Source: Micavibrio_B sp044238965 (GTDB taxonomy: Bacteria; Pseudomonadota; Alphaproteobacteria; Micavibrionales; Micavibrionaceae). Taken from it: a stretch of 64,000 nucleotides of DNA. Positions within the stretch are counted from its first letter, which is position 1. Each line of letters starts with the position of its first letter. Below, in pieces: positions 33,557 through 41,736 of the stretch. Both the position numbers and the translations under genes were made by a program. The notes below the pieces were generated by a model. The model made no database searches, had not been told where the DNA came from, and was given only the letters and a program-made list of their open reading frames with translations. The stretch lies in NCBI GenBank assembly GCA_044238965.1, contig JBIICJ010000001.1:1-64000 (forward strand). The letters are read 5' to 3'.

Positions 33557-36500
33557 ATGGTTCGGCGTTTATCATTATTATCTTATCTTGTGGCAGGCGT
33601 GGCGATGTTGCCCTTATCGGCGGTATCGGCTGCGGATGTAACTGCGCGTGCAAACACAATGGATGATTATACACGTATTGTATTAGATTTTGAAAAAACA
33701 CCTTCATATATTGCCGATCAAAAATCATCATCATTAAAATTAACATTTCAAAATGAAAGTGATTTATCATCGGCGGCAAAATCAATTACTTCAGCGCCCC
33801 GTGTTGCCTCTGTTTTGGCAAACGATAAAAAGAATATTCAATTTACATTTTCAAATCCAAAAGAAATTAGACATTTTACCATTGGTAATCGTGTTATAAT
33901 TGATGTGTATGGTGATCAGACGACGGCCGATCAAAAAACACCCGAACAAAAGATCGAAGACAAGCCTGTAACTGCAACGGCTTCAGAAGAAAAAAAAGCC
34001 GATGAGACAAAGCTTGCGGTTAAGGAAGATATAAAAACCGAAACACCCGAACCAAAAATTGACAAGGGTGCAGCTTTAATGACGATTGAATCGATTACCG
34101 ATATTCAATTGGCTGTGTATCAATCGGGTTCATTGTTAAATATTGTTGTGAACCAGCCGAATTTTGCACCTGCGCCGCAAATAACAGGCGATAAATCCAT
34201 TATTGAAAAAACCGGTAATGTTGATATTAAAAATTTTTTGAATGCAACAATGTTTGGTGTCAAAATTCCATCGGGCACTGTGGCGCGCGCCGAGGGCGGC
34301 GGAAAAAAATGGCGGATTATTTTATCATCATCGGATAAGAATGAATCATCTCCTATATCTTTATCGCGAGCGGGAGAACAATTAGTATGGGCTGTACCCA
34401 ATACGGGTGCGCCGTTGACAGTGACCGACCCAGAATCGGGTGATGATGTGAAGTTAATCCCCGTATCAACAGCGCAATCATTTACAGGTGCATCCCAAAA
34501 TTTTGTTGATATGAAATTATTACCCTCACAGGTTGGCATGGCCTTTGTGCCCAAGCGGGATAATGTGAATGTTACTACAAAACCTGATAAAGTGATTATT
34601 GGCGATGGGCAATCTTTATCGATTTCATCGAAAATTAATCCGACGAAGACAGAAACACTACCGCCCAAAGACGAACCAAAATCCAAAGATGATCAGGCAC
34701 CTAAAACCGAGGCCGAATTAACGGCAGGTGAAACATTGCCAACAGAAGGTGATGAAGCGTCAAAACAAAAACCTGTCGCTGTGACCGATACCACGCGTTA
34801 TTTTGATTTAGCAAAATGGCAACAAGGTGGTATTAAAAAATTAGAATCAAATCGCCAAAATTTATTAAATGACTTTTTGAAAAAACCAATAGCGCAGCAG
34901 GCCGATACATTAATCTCACTCGTAAAATTGGAAATTGCCAATGGCATGGGCGCAGAGGCGCGTGGTTATTTAGATTATGCGACGGCCTTGGTTCCTGAAT
35001 TAGAACCGACACCTACTGTGATGGCGTTATCGGGCGCGGTTGAAACATTGATGGGCCATGATGATGATGCGTTTGCGTTATTCACAAATGAAAAATTGGC
35101 AAATAATGCAGAAATTCAAATGTGGCGCGCAGTATCATTGGCACGATTGGAAGATTGGGCACAGGCGGGTGAAAATATGCCAGCATATCCTGTTGTGCTC
35201 GAAACCTATCCACCCGTGACGCAAATTCCATTGGGGCTAACCTTGGCAGAAATTGCATTGCGTAATGGTAACCCCAGAGATGCCGATAAAATTTTGGAAT
35301 TAATTAGTAAGCAAGATAAATCTATGTCAGATGCGGATCATGCGGCTATGGCCTATTTGCGCGGAGAATCAGATCGGCAAAAAGGAAAAGTTGCTGAAGC
35401 TAAAAAATTCTGGGAACCTTTGGCAACTGGTACAGATGATTTATATCGTGTCAAAGCGGGTTTATCATTGACGAATTTGCAATTGGATAAAAAAGAAATC
35501 ACACCTGACGAAGCCATCGATCGATTAGAAGGGTTTCGTTATACATGGCGCGGTGATGAATTGGAAACCGCCGTCAATTTCCGTTTGGGGCGTTTATATA
35601 TTGAAAAAGGTGATGCGGTGAAAGGGTTAAACACACTGCGTCAAGCGGCATCATTGTCACCGCAATCAGAACAAGCCACACAAATTACCGAATTGATGAA
35701 AACAACATTCAAAGATTTATTTTTAACCGAAAAAATAAATGACATTAGTCCTGTTGATGCGGTAACGGTGTATGAAGAATTCACTGAACTCACCCCCGCC
35801 GACGATGAAGGAAGCCAAATTTTAGAAAAATTATCGAGCCGTTTGGTCGATGTTGATCTATTACCGCGCGCGGCCGCGATGTTACAGAAAAAAATTGACC
35901 AAGGGGCAACAGGATTAAATGGCGCGGAAACGGCGGCGCGTTTGGCCGATATTTTGGTGATGGACAAAAACGCCGATAAAGCAATTGAGGCATTAAATAA
36001 AGCCGATGAATTATTAAAAGATGTACCTGTTGATCAATCGGCAAAAGTCAAAAAGCAAATGGCAATGTTGCGGGCGCAGGCCTACGGCATTCAGAAAAAA
36101 CCTGATCAAGCGTATGAAGCCCTGAGCCTTCTGGCGCAAGATGAAGATGTATTGCGTCTGCGTGCCGATATCGCATGGGATAATGAACGGTGGCAAGATT
36201 CCGCCGATGCGCTCGAGGCATTGGTACAAAAATCTGATCTATCGCCATCACGTCCTGTCACTGATGATCAGGCGGAATTATTATTGAATTGGGCCATTGC
36301 GTTGCATAAGGCCGAAAATAAATTTGTTCTGGCTGATATTCGTGATCGGTTTTCAACTGCTATGGCGGCATCACCTTATAATGAAAAATTTGAAATTGTG
36401 ACGCGGTCAAAACAAAATTCGGTTGTTGTGGATCGCGCTTCAATTGATCAAATTATCTCCGAGGTTGATATGTTTAAAAAAGCGGGAGAGAATGTCACAA

Positions 36501-36664
36501 AAACTGAGCCTGCGGTGGGTGTGCCGACAGACGCAGAAAAAGCAGCCGTATCTGCAGAATCAAATGCAACGCCAGAGGAGCCTGCAGTAGATCAGGGTGA
36601 AGCCGATGTCGCGGGCGCGGATGGCGCAGCGGGCAATGAAGGTTCTAATACGTCCGCGCCGTGA
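33557..36664 (+). CDS. Large exported TPR-like protein with N-terminal AMIN-like region
   Basis: A 1035-residue protein. A signal peptide (residues 1-25, LSYLVAGVAMLPLSAVSAA) precedes a beta-rich region (26-120: TRIVLDFEKTPSYI, FTIGNRVIIDVYGD) resembling AMIN domains, which bind peptidoglycan. A low-complexity Lys/Glu/Pro/Thr linker and second beta region follow, then helical repeats (about 420-990) of TPR type, and an acidic Ala/Glu/Gly-rich tail. Following motB by 50 bp, it may be a periplasmic or envelope motor accessory. Its last 73 bases overlap fliP tail to tail. The exact role is unknown. Confidence 0.75.
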   Translation: MVRRLSLLSYLVAGVAMLPLSAVSAADVTARANTMDDYTRIVLDFEKTPSYIADQKSSSLKLTFQNESDLSSAAKSITSAPRVASVLANDKKNIQFTFSNPKEIRHFTIGNRVIIDVYGDQTTADQKTPEQKIEDKPVTATASEEKKADETKLAVKEDIKTETPEPKIDKGAALMTIESITDIQLAVYQSGSLLNIVVNQPNFAPAPQITGDKSIIEKTGNVDIKNFLNATMFGVKIPSGTVARAEGGGKKWRIILSSSDKNESSPISLSRAGEQLVWAVPNTGAPLTVTDPESGDDVKLIPVSTAQSFTGASQNFVDMKLLPSQVGMAFVPKRDNVNVTTKPDKVIIGDGQSLSISSKINPTKTETLPPKDEPKSKDDQAPKTEAELTAGETLPTEGDEASKQKPVAVTDTTRYFDLAKWQQGGIKKLESNRQNLLNDFLKKPIAQQADTLISLVKLEIANGMGAEARGYLDYATALVPELEPTPTVMALSGAVETLMGHDDDAFALFTNEKLANNAEIQMWRAVSLARLEDWAQAGENMPAYPVVLETYPPVTQIPLGLTLAEIALRNGNPRDADKILELISKQDKSMSDADHAAMAYLRGESDRQKGKVAEAKKFWEPLATGTDDLYRVKAGLSLTNLQLDKKEITPDEAIDRLEGFRYTWRGDELETAVNFRLGRLYIEKGDAVKGLNTLRQAASLSPQSEQATQITELMKTTFKDLFLTEKINDISPVDAVTVYEEFTELTPADDEGSQILEKLSSRLVDVDLLPRAAAMLQKKIDQGATGLNGAETAARLADILVMDKNADKAIEALNKADELLKDVPVDQSAKVKKQMAMLRAQAYGIQKKPDQAYEALSLLAQDEDVLRLRADIAWDNERWQDSADALEALVQKSDLSPSRPVTDDQAELLLNWAIALHKAENKFVLADIRDRFSTAMAASPYNEKFEIVTRSKQNSVVVDRASIDQIISEVDMFKKAGENVTKTEPAVGVPTDAEKAAVSAESNATPEEPAVDQGEADVAGADGAAGNEGSNTSAP

Positions 36665-37455
36665 TCAAAACTTTGGATCAATGATCCTGCAACCAAATGC
36701 CATCCATCAACGAGCACAAAGAAAATAATTTTAAACGGCAGGGAAATTACAATCGGCGGTAACATCATCATCCCCATCGACATTAAAATAGATGATGTCA
36801 CAATATCAATCACCAAAAATGGTAAGAACAACATAAACCCAATTTCAAACGCGCGGCGTAATTCCGAAATCATAAAGGCGGGTACGATGATTTGAAGCGG
36901 TGTTGCCATCGGTGTTTCGGGCGGTTTTGTTTCTGATACTTCCATGAACAGGCGTAAATCTTGTTCGCGCACATGTTTCAACATGAATGCTTTAAATGGG
37001 TCTATTGACCGTTCAAACGCGGTCATTTCATCAATTTCTTCATTCATTAATGGTTTGACGCCTTGGTTATATGCGGCCTCAAATGTTGGCGCCATGACAA
37101 AGAATGTTAAAAATAACGCGAGCGAAATCATCACTGTATTGGGCGGTGTTTGTTGTAACCCGATGGCGGAACGCAGGAATGACAACACAACAATAATGCG
37201 CGTAAATGATGTCATCATAATTAAAATTGATGGCGCAAGTGATAAAACGGTGAGGAGTGCAACAGTTTGAATAACGCGTCCTGATACCGTGCCAGAATCA
37301 CCGCCCATATCGAGCGATAAAACTTGCGCAAAAGCAGGATTGGTCAATGCAAAAAATAATAAGAAACCAGATGACACGCCGAGCGCGATAATTGCGCGCA
37401 TCACCCATGATTTTTTCGAAACGGTTTTTGTCATGGTGTTTGTTTCAGATGTCAT
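36592..37455 (-). CDS. fliP: FliP, flagellar export gate protein
   Basis: 287 residues. A signal-like N-terminus is followed by the FliP core: LAPSILIMMTSFTRIIVVLS, FLRSAIGLQQTPPNTVMISL, FMLKHVREQDLRLFMEVSE, the IIVPAFMISELRRAFEIGFM segment and MGMMMLPPIVISLPFKIIFF. FliP, FliQ and FliR form the export gate core. The C-terminal 20 residues are Ala/Pro/Ser-rich and are encoded within the overlap with the TPR gene on the other strand. It overlaps fliO by 4 bases. Confidence 0.97.
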   Translation of the reverse strand: MTSETNTMTKTVSKKSWVMRAIIALGVSSGFLLFFALTNPAFAQVLSLDMGGDSGTVSGRVIQTVALLTVLSLAPSILIMMTSFTRIIVVLSFLRSAIGLQQTPPNTVMISLALFLTFFVMAPTFEAAYNQGVKPLMNEEIDEMTAFERSIDPFKAFMLKHVREQDLRLFMEVSETKPPETPMATPLQIIVPAFMISELRRAFEIGFMLFLPFLVIDIVTSSILMSMGMMMLPPIVISLPFKIIFFVLVDGWHLVAGSLIQSFDHGADVLEPSLPAAPSAPATSASP

Positions 37456-37751
37456 GCGCTTGTCTCATTGTTTTGTGGCGGTGGCGTAATGTTTGACTCC
37501 ACTACAGTTTCACCCGAAGGGCCGAGAATGACAAGATGTTCCGTATCATTATCCCGTTTGATCAAAACGGCTTTATGGCGGGAATCGAGATATAAAATTT
37601 CTGAAATCTTTAAACGGCGTTTTGTACTTGCGGTTAAGGTTCCAATCGTACCGCCCGCAGACAGGCGTTTGAGGATAATATAAAGCCCCCCCATCAATGC
37701 CAAAACAAATAATAGGGCCATTAAAAAACGGATGTAATCTGTGGGTTCCAT
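37452..37751 (-). CDS. fliO: FliO, export gate assembly protein
   Basis: A 99-residue protein with one membrane helix (residues 6-27, YIRFLMALLFVLALMGGLYI) followed by the FliO domain (RRLKISEILYLDSRHKAVLI then KRDNDTEHLVILGPSGETVV). FliO stabilises the FliP ring during assembly. It lies between the FlhB-like gene and fliP. Confidence 0.9.
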   Translation of the reverse strand: MEPTDYIRFLMALLFVLALMGGLYIILKRLSAGGTIGTLTASTKRRLKISEILYLDSRHKAVLIKRDNDTEHLVILGPSGETVVESNITPPPQNNETSA

Positions 37752-37778
37752 AGATAAGGTCGTTCCTCAGTTTGAGAA

Positions 37779-38189
37779 TCAGAGTTGTTTCGTATCATCG
37801 AGAATAGCATTAAACGGGTCGGGTTCGCCATTGGCTCTGTACACATAAGATAAGACTTCGGCGACTGATAAAAACGCCTCGGACGGGATGGGACTGTCCA
37901 ATTCGACCTGTGCCAACATTTCGGCAAGAGCGGAATCCTCCCGCACCTTGATGCCTTGGTCAAAGGCAATTTGCAAAATTTGCTCGGCAAGTTTTCCCCG
38001 TCCCGCCGCCGCAATGCGGGGCAAATCGCCCGTTTCAGGGTCAAAATTGATGGCAACGGCGGTCGCACGTTTCGGTTTTTCCTTTATATTTAAAGGGCTT
38101 AGCCCATTTTCGCCGTCCGTTTGGCGCAAAACGGGCGTCCCGTCATCCATACGGTCAAGGGGTGGGTTTTGGGGCGGTGTTTTTGGCAT
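37779..38189 (-). CDS. FlhB C-terminal-domain paralogue (FhlB-type)
   Basis: A 136-residue protein resembling only the cytoplasmic C-terminal domain of FlhB: ATAVAINFDPETGDLPRIAA, GRGKLAEQILQIAFDQGIKV and the IPSEAFLSVAEVLSYVY end. The self-cleavage motif N-P-T-H is absent, replaced by F-D-P-E-T. Such FhlB/FlhX proteins can partly replace cleaved FlhB in substrate switching in other bacteria. Full-length FlhB is encoded at 40593-41681. It heads the minus-strand group with fliO and fliP, divergent from flgB. Confidence 0.85.
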   Translation of the reverse strand: MPKTPPQNPPLDRMDDGTPVLRQTDGENGLSPLNIKEKPKRATAVAINFDPETGDLPRIAAAGRGKLAEQILQIAFDQGIKVREDSALAEMLAQVELDSPIPSEAFLSVAEVLSYVYRANGEPDPFNAILDDTKQL

Positions 38190-38199
38190 GAAACCTGCA
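38184..38199 (+). promoter_or_regulatory. Sigma-54 promoter for flgB
   Basis: Plus strand TGGCATG-AAAC-CTGCA with GG-N10-GC spacing. The predicted start near 38210 gives a 49-nt leader before flgB. It overlaps the start codon of the divergent FlhB-like gene. Confidence 0.72.
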
Positions 38200-38258
38200 A
38201 ATATTTTTTATGAACTTAAACCATAAGCCATAAAGGCCATTAAGTCGAGGTAGGGAAC

Positions 38259-38678
38259 ATGACAACGGAAAATATCGGCCTGTTTCAAGCAATGGGCGCC
38301 AAATTAAAATATTTGGATCAACGCCAAAAGGTGATTTCACAGAATATCGCCAATGCGGACACACCAGAATACAAGGCCAGAGACTTAACCAAGGTTGATT
38401 TCGGTACAGTTTTGAAAAAGGTTCAACATGATAGCGATAAAGTTCCACCTGTGCGCATGGCGGCAACAAATCCAAACCATTTACCATTGCCAAGCGATAT
38501 CGATAACGCGCGTATCAATAAACAAAAAATGGTTTATGAAACTGCGCCTGATAAAAACGGCGTTGTGATGGAAGAGCAATTGGTCAAAGCGAACGATGTG
38601 CAGATGAATTACACATTGATGCTGAATTTATATAAATCAAACATCGATATGATGAGATCTGCAATAGGTCGCCGATAA
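38259..38678 (+). CDS. flgB: FlgB, proximal rod protein
   Basis: A 139-residue rod protein with the family N-terminal helix and motif (YLDQRQKVISQNIANADTPE, YKARDLTKVDFG) and C-terminal helix (NDVQMNYTLMLNLYKSNIDM). It begins the flgB-flgC-fliE-fliQ-fliR-flhB series behind a sigma-54 promoter. Confidence 0.97.
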   Translation: MTTENIGLFQAMGAKLKYLDQRQKVISQNIANADTPEYKARDLTKVDFGTVLKKVQHDSDKVPPVRMAATNPNHLPLPSDIDNARINKQKMVYETAPDKNGVVMEEQLVKANDVQMNYTLMLNLYKSNIDMMRSAIGRR

Positions 38679-38703
38679 GAATTAGGGATAGGGAGATAAA
38701 GAT

Positions 38704-39120
38704 ATGTCAGATACTATGTTTTCAACATTAGCCGTTTCAAGCGCAGGCATGAGAGCACAAAGCGAGCGTGTGCGTGTTATTTCACAAAATATTGCCAATT
38801 CCGACACCACTGCTGAACAACCTGGCCAAGATCCATATCGTCGCCAATTAATCACTTTTAAATCACAATTAGACAAAAATTTAGGCGCAGAAATAGTGCG
38901 CGTCAAAAACGTAACCGAAGACCAAAAAACAGATTTTCGTACCAAATATATGCCAGGTCATCCCGCCGCAGACGAAAATGGTTATGTGCAAATGCCAAAC
39001 GTGAATTCATTGGTGGAAACCATGGATATGCGCGAGGCCACCCGTTCATATGAGGCGAATATGGGTATGTTTACCCAAAGTCGCGATATGATGACCCGTA
39101 CAATTGATCTGTTACGTTAA
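38704..39120 (+). CDS. flgC: FlgC, proximal rod protein
   Basis: A 138-residue rod protein: AVSSAGMRAQSERVRVISQN then IANSDTT at the N-terminus, YMPGHPAADENGYVQMPNVN in the middle, and MREATRSYEANMGMFTQSRD at the C-terminus, all FlgC hallmarks. It starts 25 bp after flgB. Confidence 0.97.
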   Translation: MSDTMFSTLAVSSAGMRAQSERVRVISQNIANSDTTAEQPGQDPYRRQLITFKSQLDKNLGAEIVRVKNVTEDQKTDFRTKYMPGHPAADENGYVQMPNVNSLVETMDMREATRSYEANMGMFTQSRDMMTRTIDLLR

Positions 39121-39167
39121 CATTTTTATGATACAATGTTTAGAATCGAAATAAACAGGAGACCCAC

Positions 39168-39479
39168 ATGGTTGATCAAATTGCAAATCCTCTAGCTGGT
39201 GCAAAAGCTTATGGTGCGGCCAAAGGCCTTGGTGGCGCCACATCATCAGAGGCAGCCCAAGGTGTTTCATTCGGTGATTTATTGGGTAATGGGGTTCAAA
39301 GTGCCATTGATACCATGAAAAATTCAGAAAAAGTGTCCGCCGATGCCGTTGTGGGTAAGGCGAATTTATTGGATGTTACCGCCGCCGTATCATCAGCAAA
39401 ATTAACACTTGATACTGTTGTGGCTGTTCGTGACAATGTGATCGAAGCCTATCAACGCATGATGCAAATGCCGATTTAA
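39168..39479 (+). CDS. fliE: FliE, MS-ring/rod junction protein
   Basis: A 103-residue protein with FliE features: GVSFGDLLGNGVQSAIDTMK, then DVTAAVSSAKLTLDTVVAVR and VIEAYQRMMQMPI at the C-terminus. FliE links the MS-ring to the rod. It follows flgC with an AGGAG-type site before the ATG. Confidence 0.95.
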   Translation: MVDQIANPLAGAKAYGAAKGLGGATSSEAAQGVSFGDLLGNGVQSAIDTMKNSEKVSADAVVGKANLLDVTAAVSSAKLTLDTVVAVRDNVIEAYQRMMQMPI

Positions 39480-39543
39480 TAGGTAAGAATAGGGTTGCCA
39501 AATCCCCTAGGCAGATTGCCCTGATTCTGTTACGATTTTATTT

Positions 39544-39810
39544 ATGAACGAACAAGAAGTCATTGATCTCCTTCGCGAAGCCATTTGGTTGTCTATCAAA
39601 TTGGGTGCACCCGTGATGATGGTGGGGTTGATTGTGGGTGTGGCGATTGCATTGCTTCAGGCGCTGACCCAAGTACAGGAAATGACTTTGGTTTTTGTTC
39701 CCAAAATTTTGATGATTTTCTTGGCGATGTTCTTGATGTTGCCCGCCTTTACGACAACACTCATTGAATTCATGAATATGATTGCTGATCGCATTGTGCA
39801 AATAAAATGA
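39544..39810 (+). CDS. fliQ: FliQ, flagellar export gate protein
   Basis: An 88-residue protein with two membrane helices (residues 17-40 and 50-75) and FliQ motifs (MMVGLIVGVAIALLQALTQV, MTLVFVPKILMIFLAMFLML). It overlaps fliR by 4 bases. Confidence 0.96.
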   Translation: MNEQEVIDLLREAIWLSIKLGAPVMMVGLIVGVAIALLQALTQVQEMTLVFVPKILMIFLAMFLMLPAFTTTLIEFMNMIADRIVQIK

Positions 39811-40589
39811 ATGAACTTGAGACATTTCTCACAACTGGTGTTTTTTCGTTTCTATTAACCTTCGTGCGTGTGGGCACGATCATTATGATCATGCCAGGGA
39901 TCAGTAATACCTATGTACCTACACCTGTCAGGTTATTGTTTTCACTTGGGTTGACGTTGGTGATGGCCCCTTTTGTAAACCGATTTTTACCTGCCGAAAT
40001 TCCCGCATCAAATATATTATTTGTCATGTTAACAGTTGAATTCTTAATTGGCGCATTTATTGGAACCATAGCCCGCGTTTTAATAGCTGCGTTAGATACT
40101 GCTGGTATGATTGTTTCAACACAATCATCCCTTGCCAATGCTCAATTATTTAATCCTGCCTTTGCTTCACAAGGATCGATCATTGGATCTTTTTTAACCT
40201 TAACGGGTATTTTGTTGTTGTTCACGACAGATTTATATCATTTCTTATTAATTGGAATTTTGCGCAGTTACGAGATTTTCCCCATCGGGGTTATGCCTGA
40301 TATTTCAGATCTCACAAAAACAATGATAGATGCTGTTGCTGCATCATTTATGGTGGGAATTCAAATTACCGCGCCATTTTTGATTATTATTTTAATCATG
40401 TATGTATCAATGGCTGTTATGTCGAAATTAATGCCAGCGGTGCAAGTATTTATGATCGCAATCCCTTTGCAAATTTTATTGTCGCTCTTTATCCTCATGG
40501 GTGTTGTTTCCGCCATGATGCTGGTGTGGTTAGGACAATATGAGCAAGGTATGAGTTTATTCACCTTTATTGGCGATGCAAAGGGATAG
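39807..40589 (+). CDS. fliR: FliR, flagellar export gate protein
   Basis: A 260-residue multi-spanning protein with FliR motifs: FVRVGTIIMIMPGISNTYVP, VEFLIGAFIGTIARVLIAAL, and the AGMIVSTQSSLANAQLFNPA segment. It completes the FliP-FliQ-FliR gate. It starts inside the end of fliQ and ends 3 bp before flhB. Confidence 0.96.
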   Translation: MNELETFLTTGVFSFLLTFVRVGTIIMIMPGISNTYVPTPVRLLFSLGLTLVMAPFVNRFLPAEIPASNILFVMLTVEFLIGAFIGTIARVLIAALDTAGMIVSTQSSLANAQLFNPAFASQGSIIGSFLTLTGILLLFTTDLYHFLLIGILRSYEIFPIGVMPDISDLTKTMIDAVAASFMVGIQITAPFLIIILIMYVSMAVMSKLMPAVQVFMIAIPLQILLSLFILMGVVSAMMLVWLGQYEQGMSLFTFIGDAKG

Positions 40590-40592
40590 ATC

Positions 40593-41681
40593 ATGTCAGA
40601 AGGTCAAAACGAAGACGATTCCTCAAAAACCGAAGACCCTTCCCAGAAAAAATTAGAGGATGCACGCCAAAAAGGACAGGTGGCACAATCCAAAGAAATG
40701 GGAATGTGGATTGTCCTATTAATGGTGACATTAATCATCGCGGTGGGATCTGGGCCTTTGTTCACGGCCATGAATGAATATTTGCGCGGATATTTCGAAC
40801 GCGCAGGGCAAATGCCAACGGGTATTGGCGGTATTGCATCCATCTTAACTGATATGTTTTTGAAAACATTAGGGTTTGTGGCAATACCATTTATCTTATT
40901 AATGGTGGCGTCATATTTAGGAACATTTGTACAAATTGGTTTCTTAATCGCACCCGAAGTTATTAAACCTGAATTCTCAAAAATTTCGATCTTCAAAGGT
41001 TTCAAACGATTATTTTCCATGAAATCAATCGTGGAGTTAATCAAAGGTATTGTAAAATTAGTTGTTGTAGGCATTGTGACTTATGTATTAATTCAGCCTT
41101 ATTTTGCAGGCATTGAGCACACGGTAAATCAAACAATGGGTGTGTTGCTTGAGGATATTTATACGCTTACCATTAAAGTTTTGCTCGGTATCTTGATTGT
41201 TTTATTTTTTATGGCGCTTGCTGATTTATTGTACCAGCGATGGGAATTTAACAAACAAATGCGCATGACCAAGCAAGAAGTCAAAGACGAATATAAACAA
41301 ACCGAGGGTGATCCATACGTTAAAGGTAAATTAAAACAAATGCGTATGGATAAGGCGCGTATCCGTATGATGGCGAACGTGCCCAAGGCCGATGTGATTA
41401 TCACCAACCCGACGCACTTTGCGATTGCCCTGAAATATGATCCTGAAAAATCTGATGCGCCAACTGTGATTGCCAAGGGGGTTGATGAACTTGCGCTTCG
41501 CATTCGTGAAGTTGCTAAGGAACATGATATTATTATCTATGAAAATCCACCACTTGCGCGGTCATTATATGATCTGGTTGATTTAGATGAAGCCATTCCC
41601 CAAGAATTATATAAGGCAGTGGCCGAGGTTATCACCTTCGTTTATCAGAAAAAGGGCAAACTGAAACCGCGAACGACTTAA
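40593..41681 (+). CDS. flhB: FlhB, export gate and substrate-specificity switch
   Basis: A 362-residue protein. Four membrane helices lie between residues 30 and 215, and the cytoplasmic domain carries the self-cleavage motif NPTH at residues 272-275, within IITNPTHFAIALKYD. It switches export from rod/hook to filament proteins on a signal from FliK. It lies 3 bp after fliR. Confidence 0.97.
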   Translation: MSEGQNEDDSSKTEDPSQKKLEDARQKGQVAQSKEMGMWIVLLMVTLIIAVGSGPLFTAMNEYLRGYFERAGQMPTGIGGIASILTDMFLKTLGFVAIPFILLMVASYLGTFVQIGFLIAPEVIKPEFSKISIFKGFKRLFSMKSIVELIKGIVKLVVVGIVTYVLIQPYFAGIEHTVNQTMGVLLEDIYTLTIKVLLGILIVLFFMALADLLYQRWEFNKQMRMTKQEVKDEYKQTEGDPYVKGKLKQMRMDKARIRMMANVPKADVIITNPTHFAIALKYDPEKSDAPTVIAKGVDELALRIREVAKEHDIIIYENPPLARSLYDLVDLDEAIPQELYKAVAEVITFVYQKKGKLKPRTT

Positions 41682-41736
41682 AAGAGATTGGCGAACAGGG
41701 GTTTAAAAACCTGCGTGAATCTGGCAATCTAAAGAT

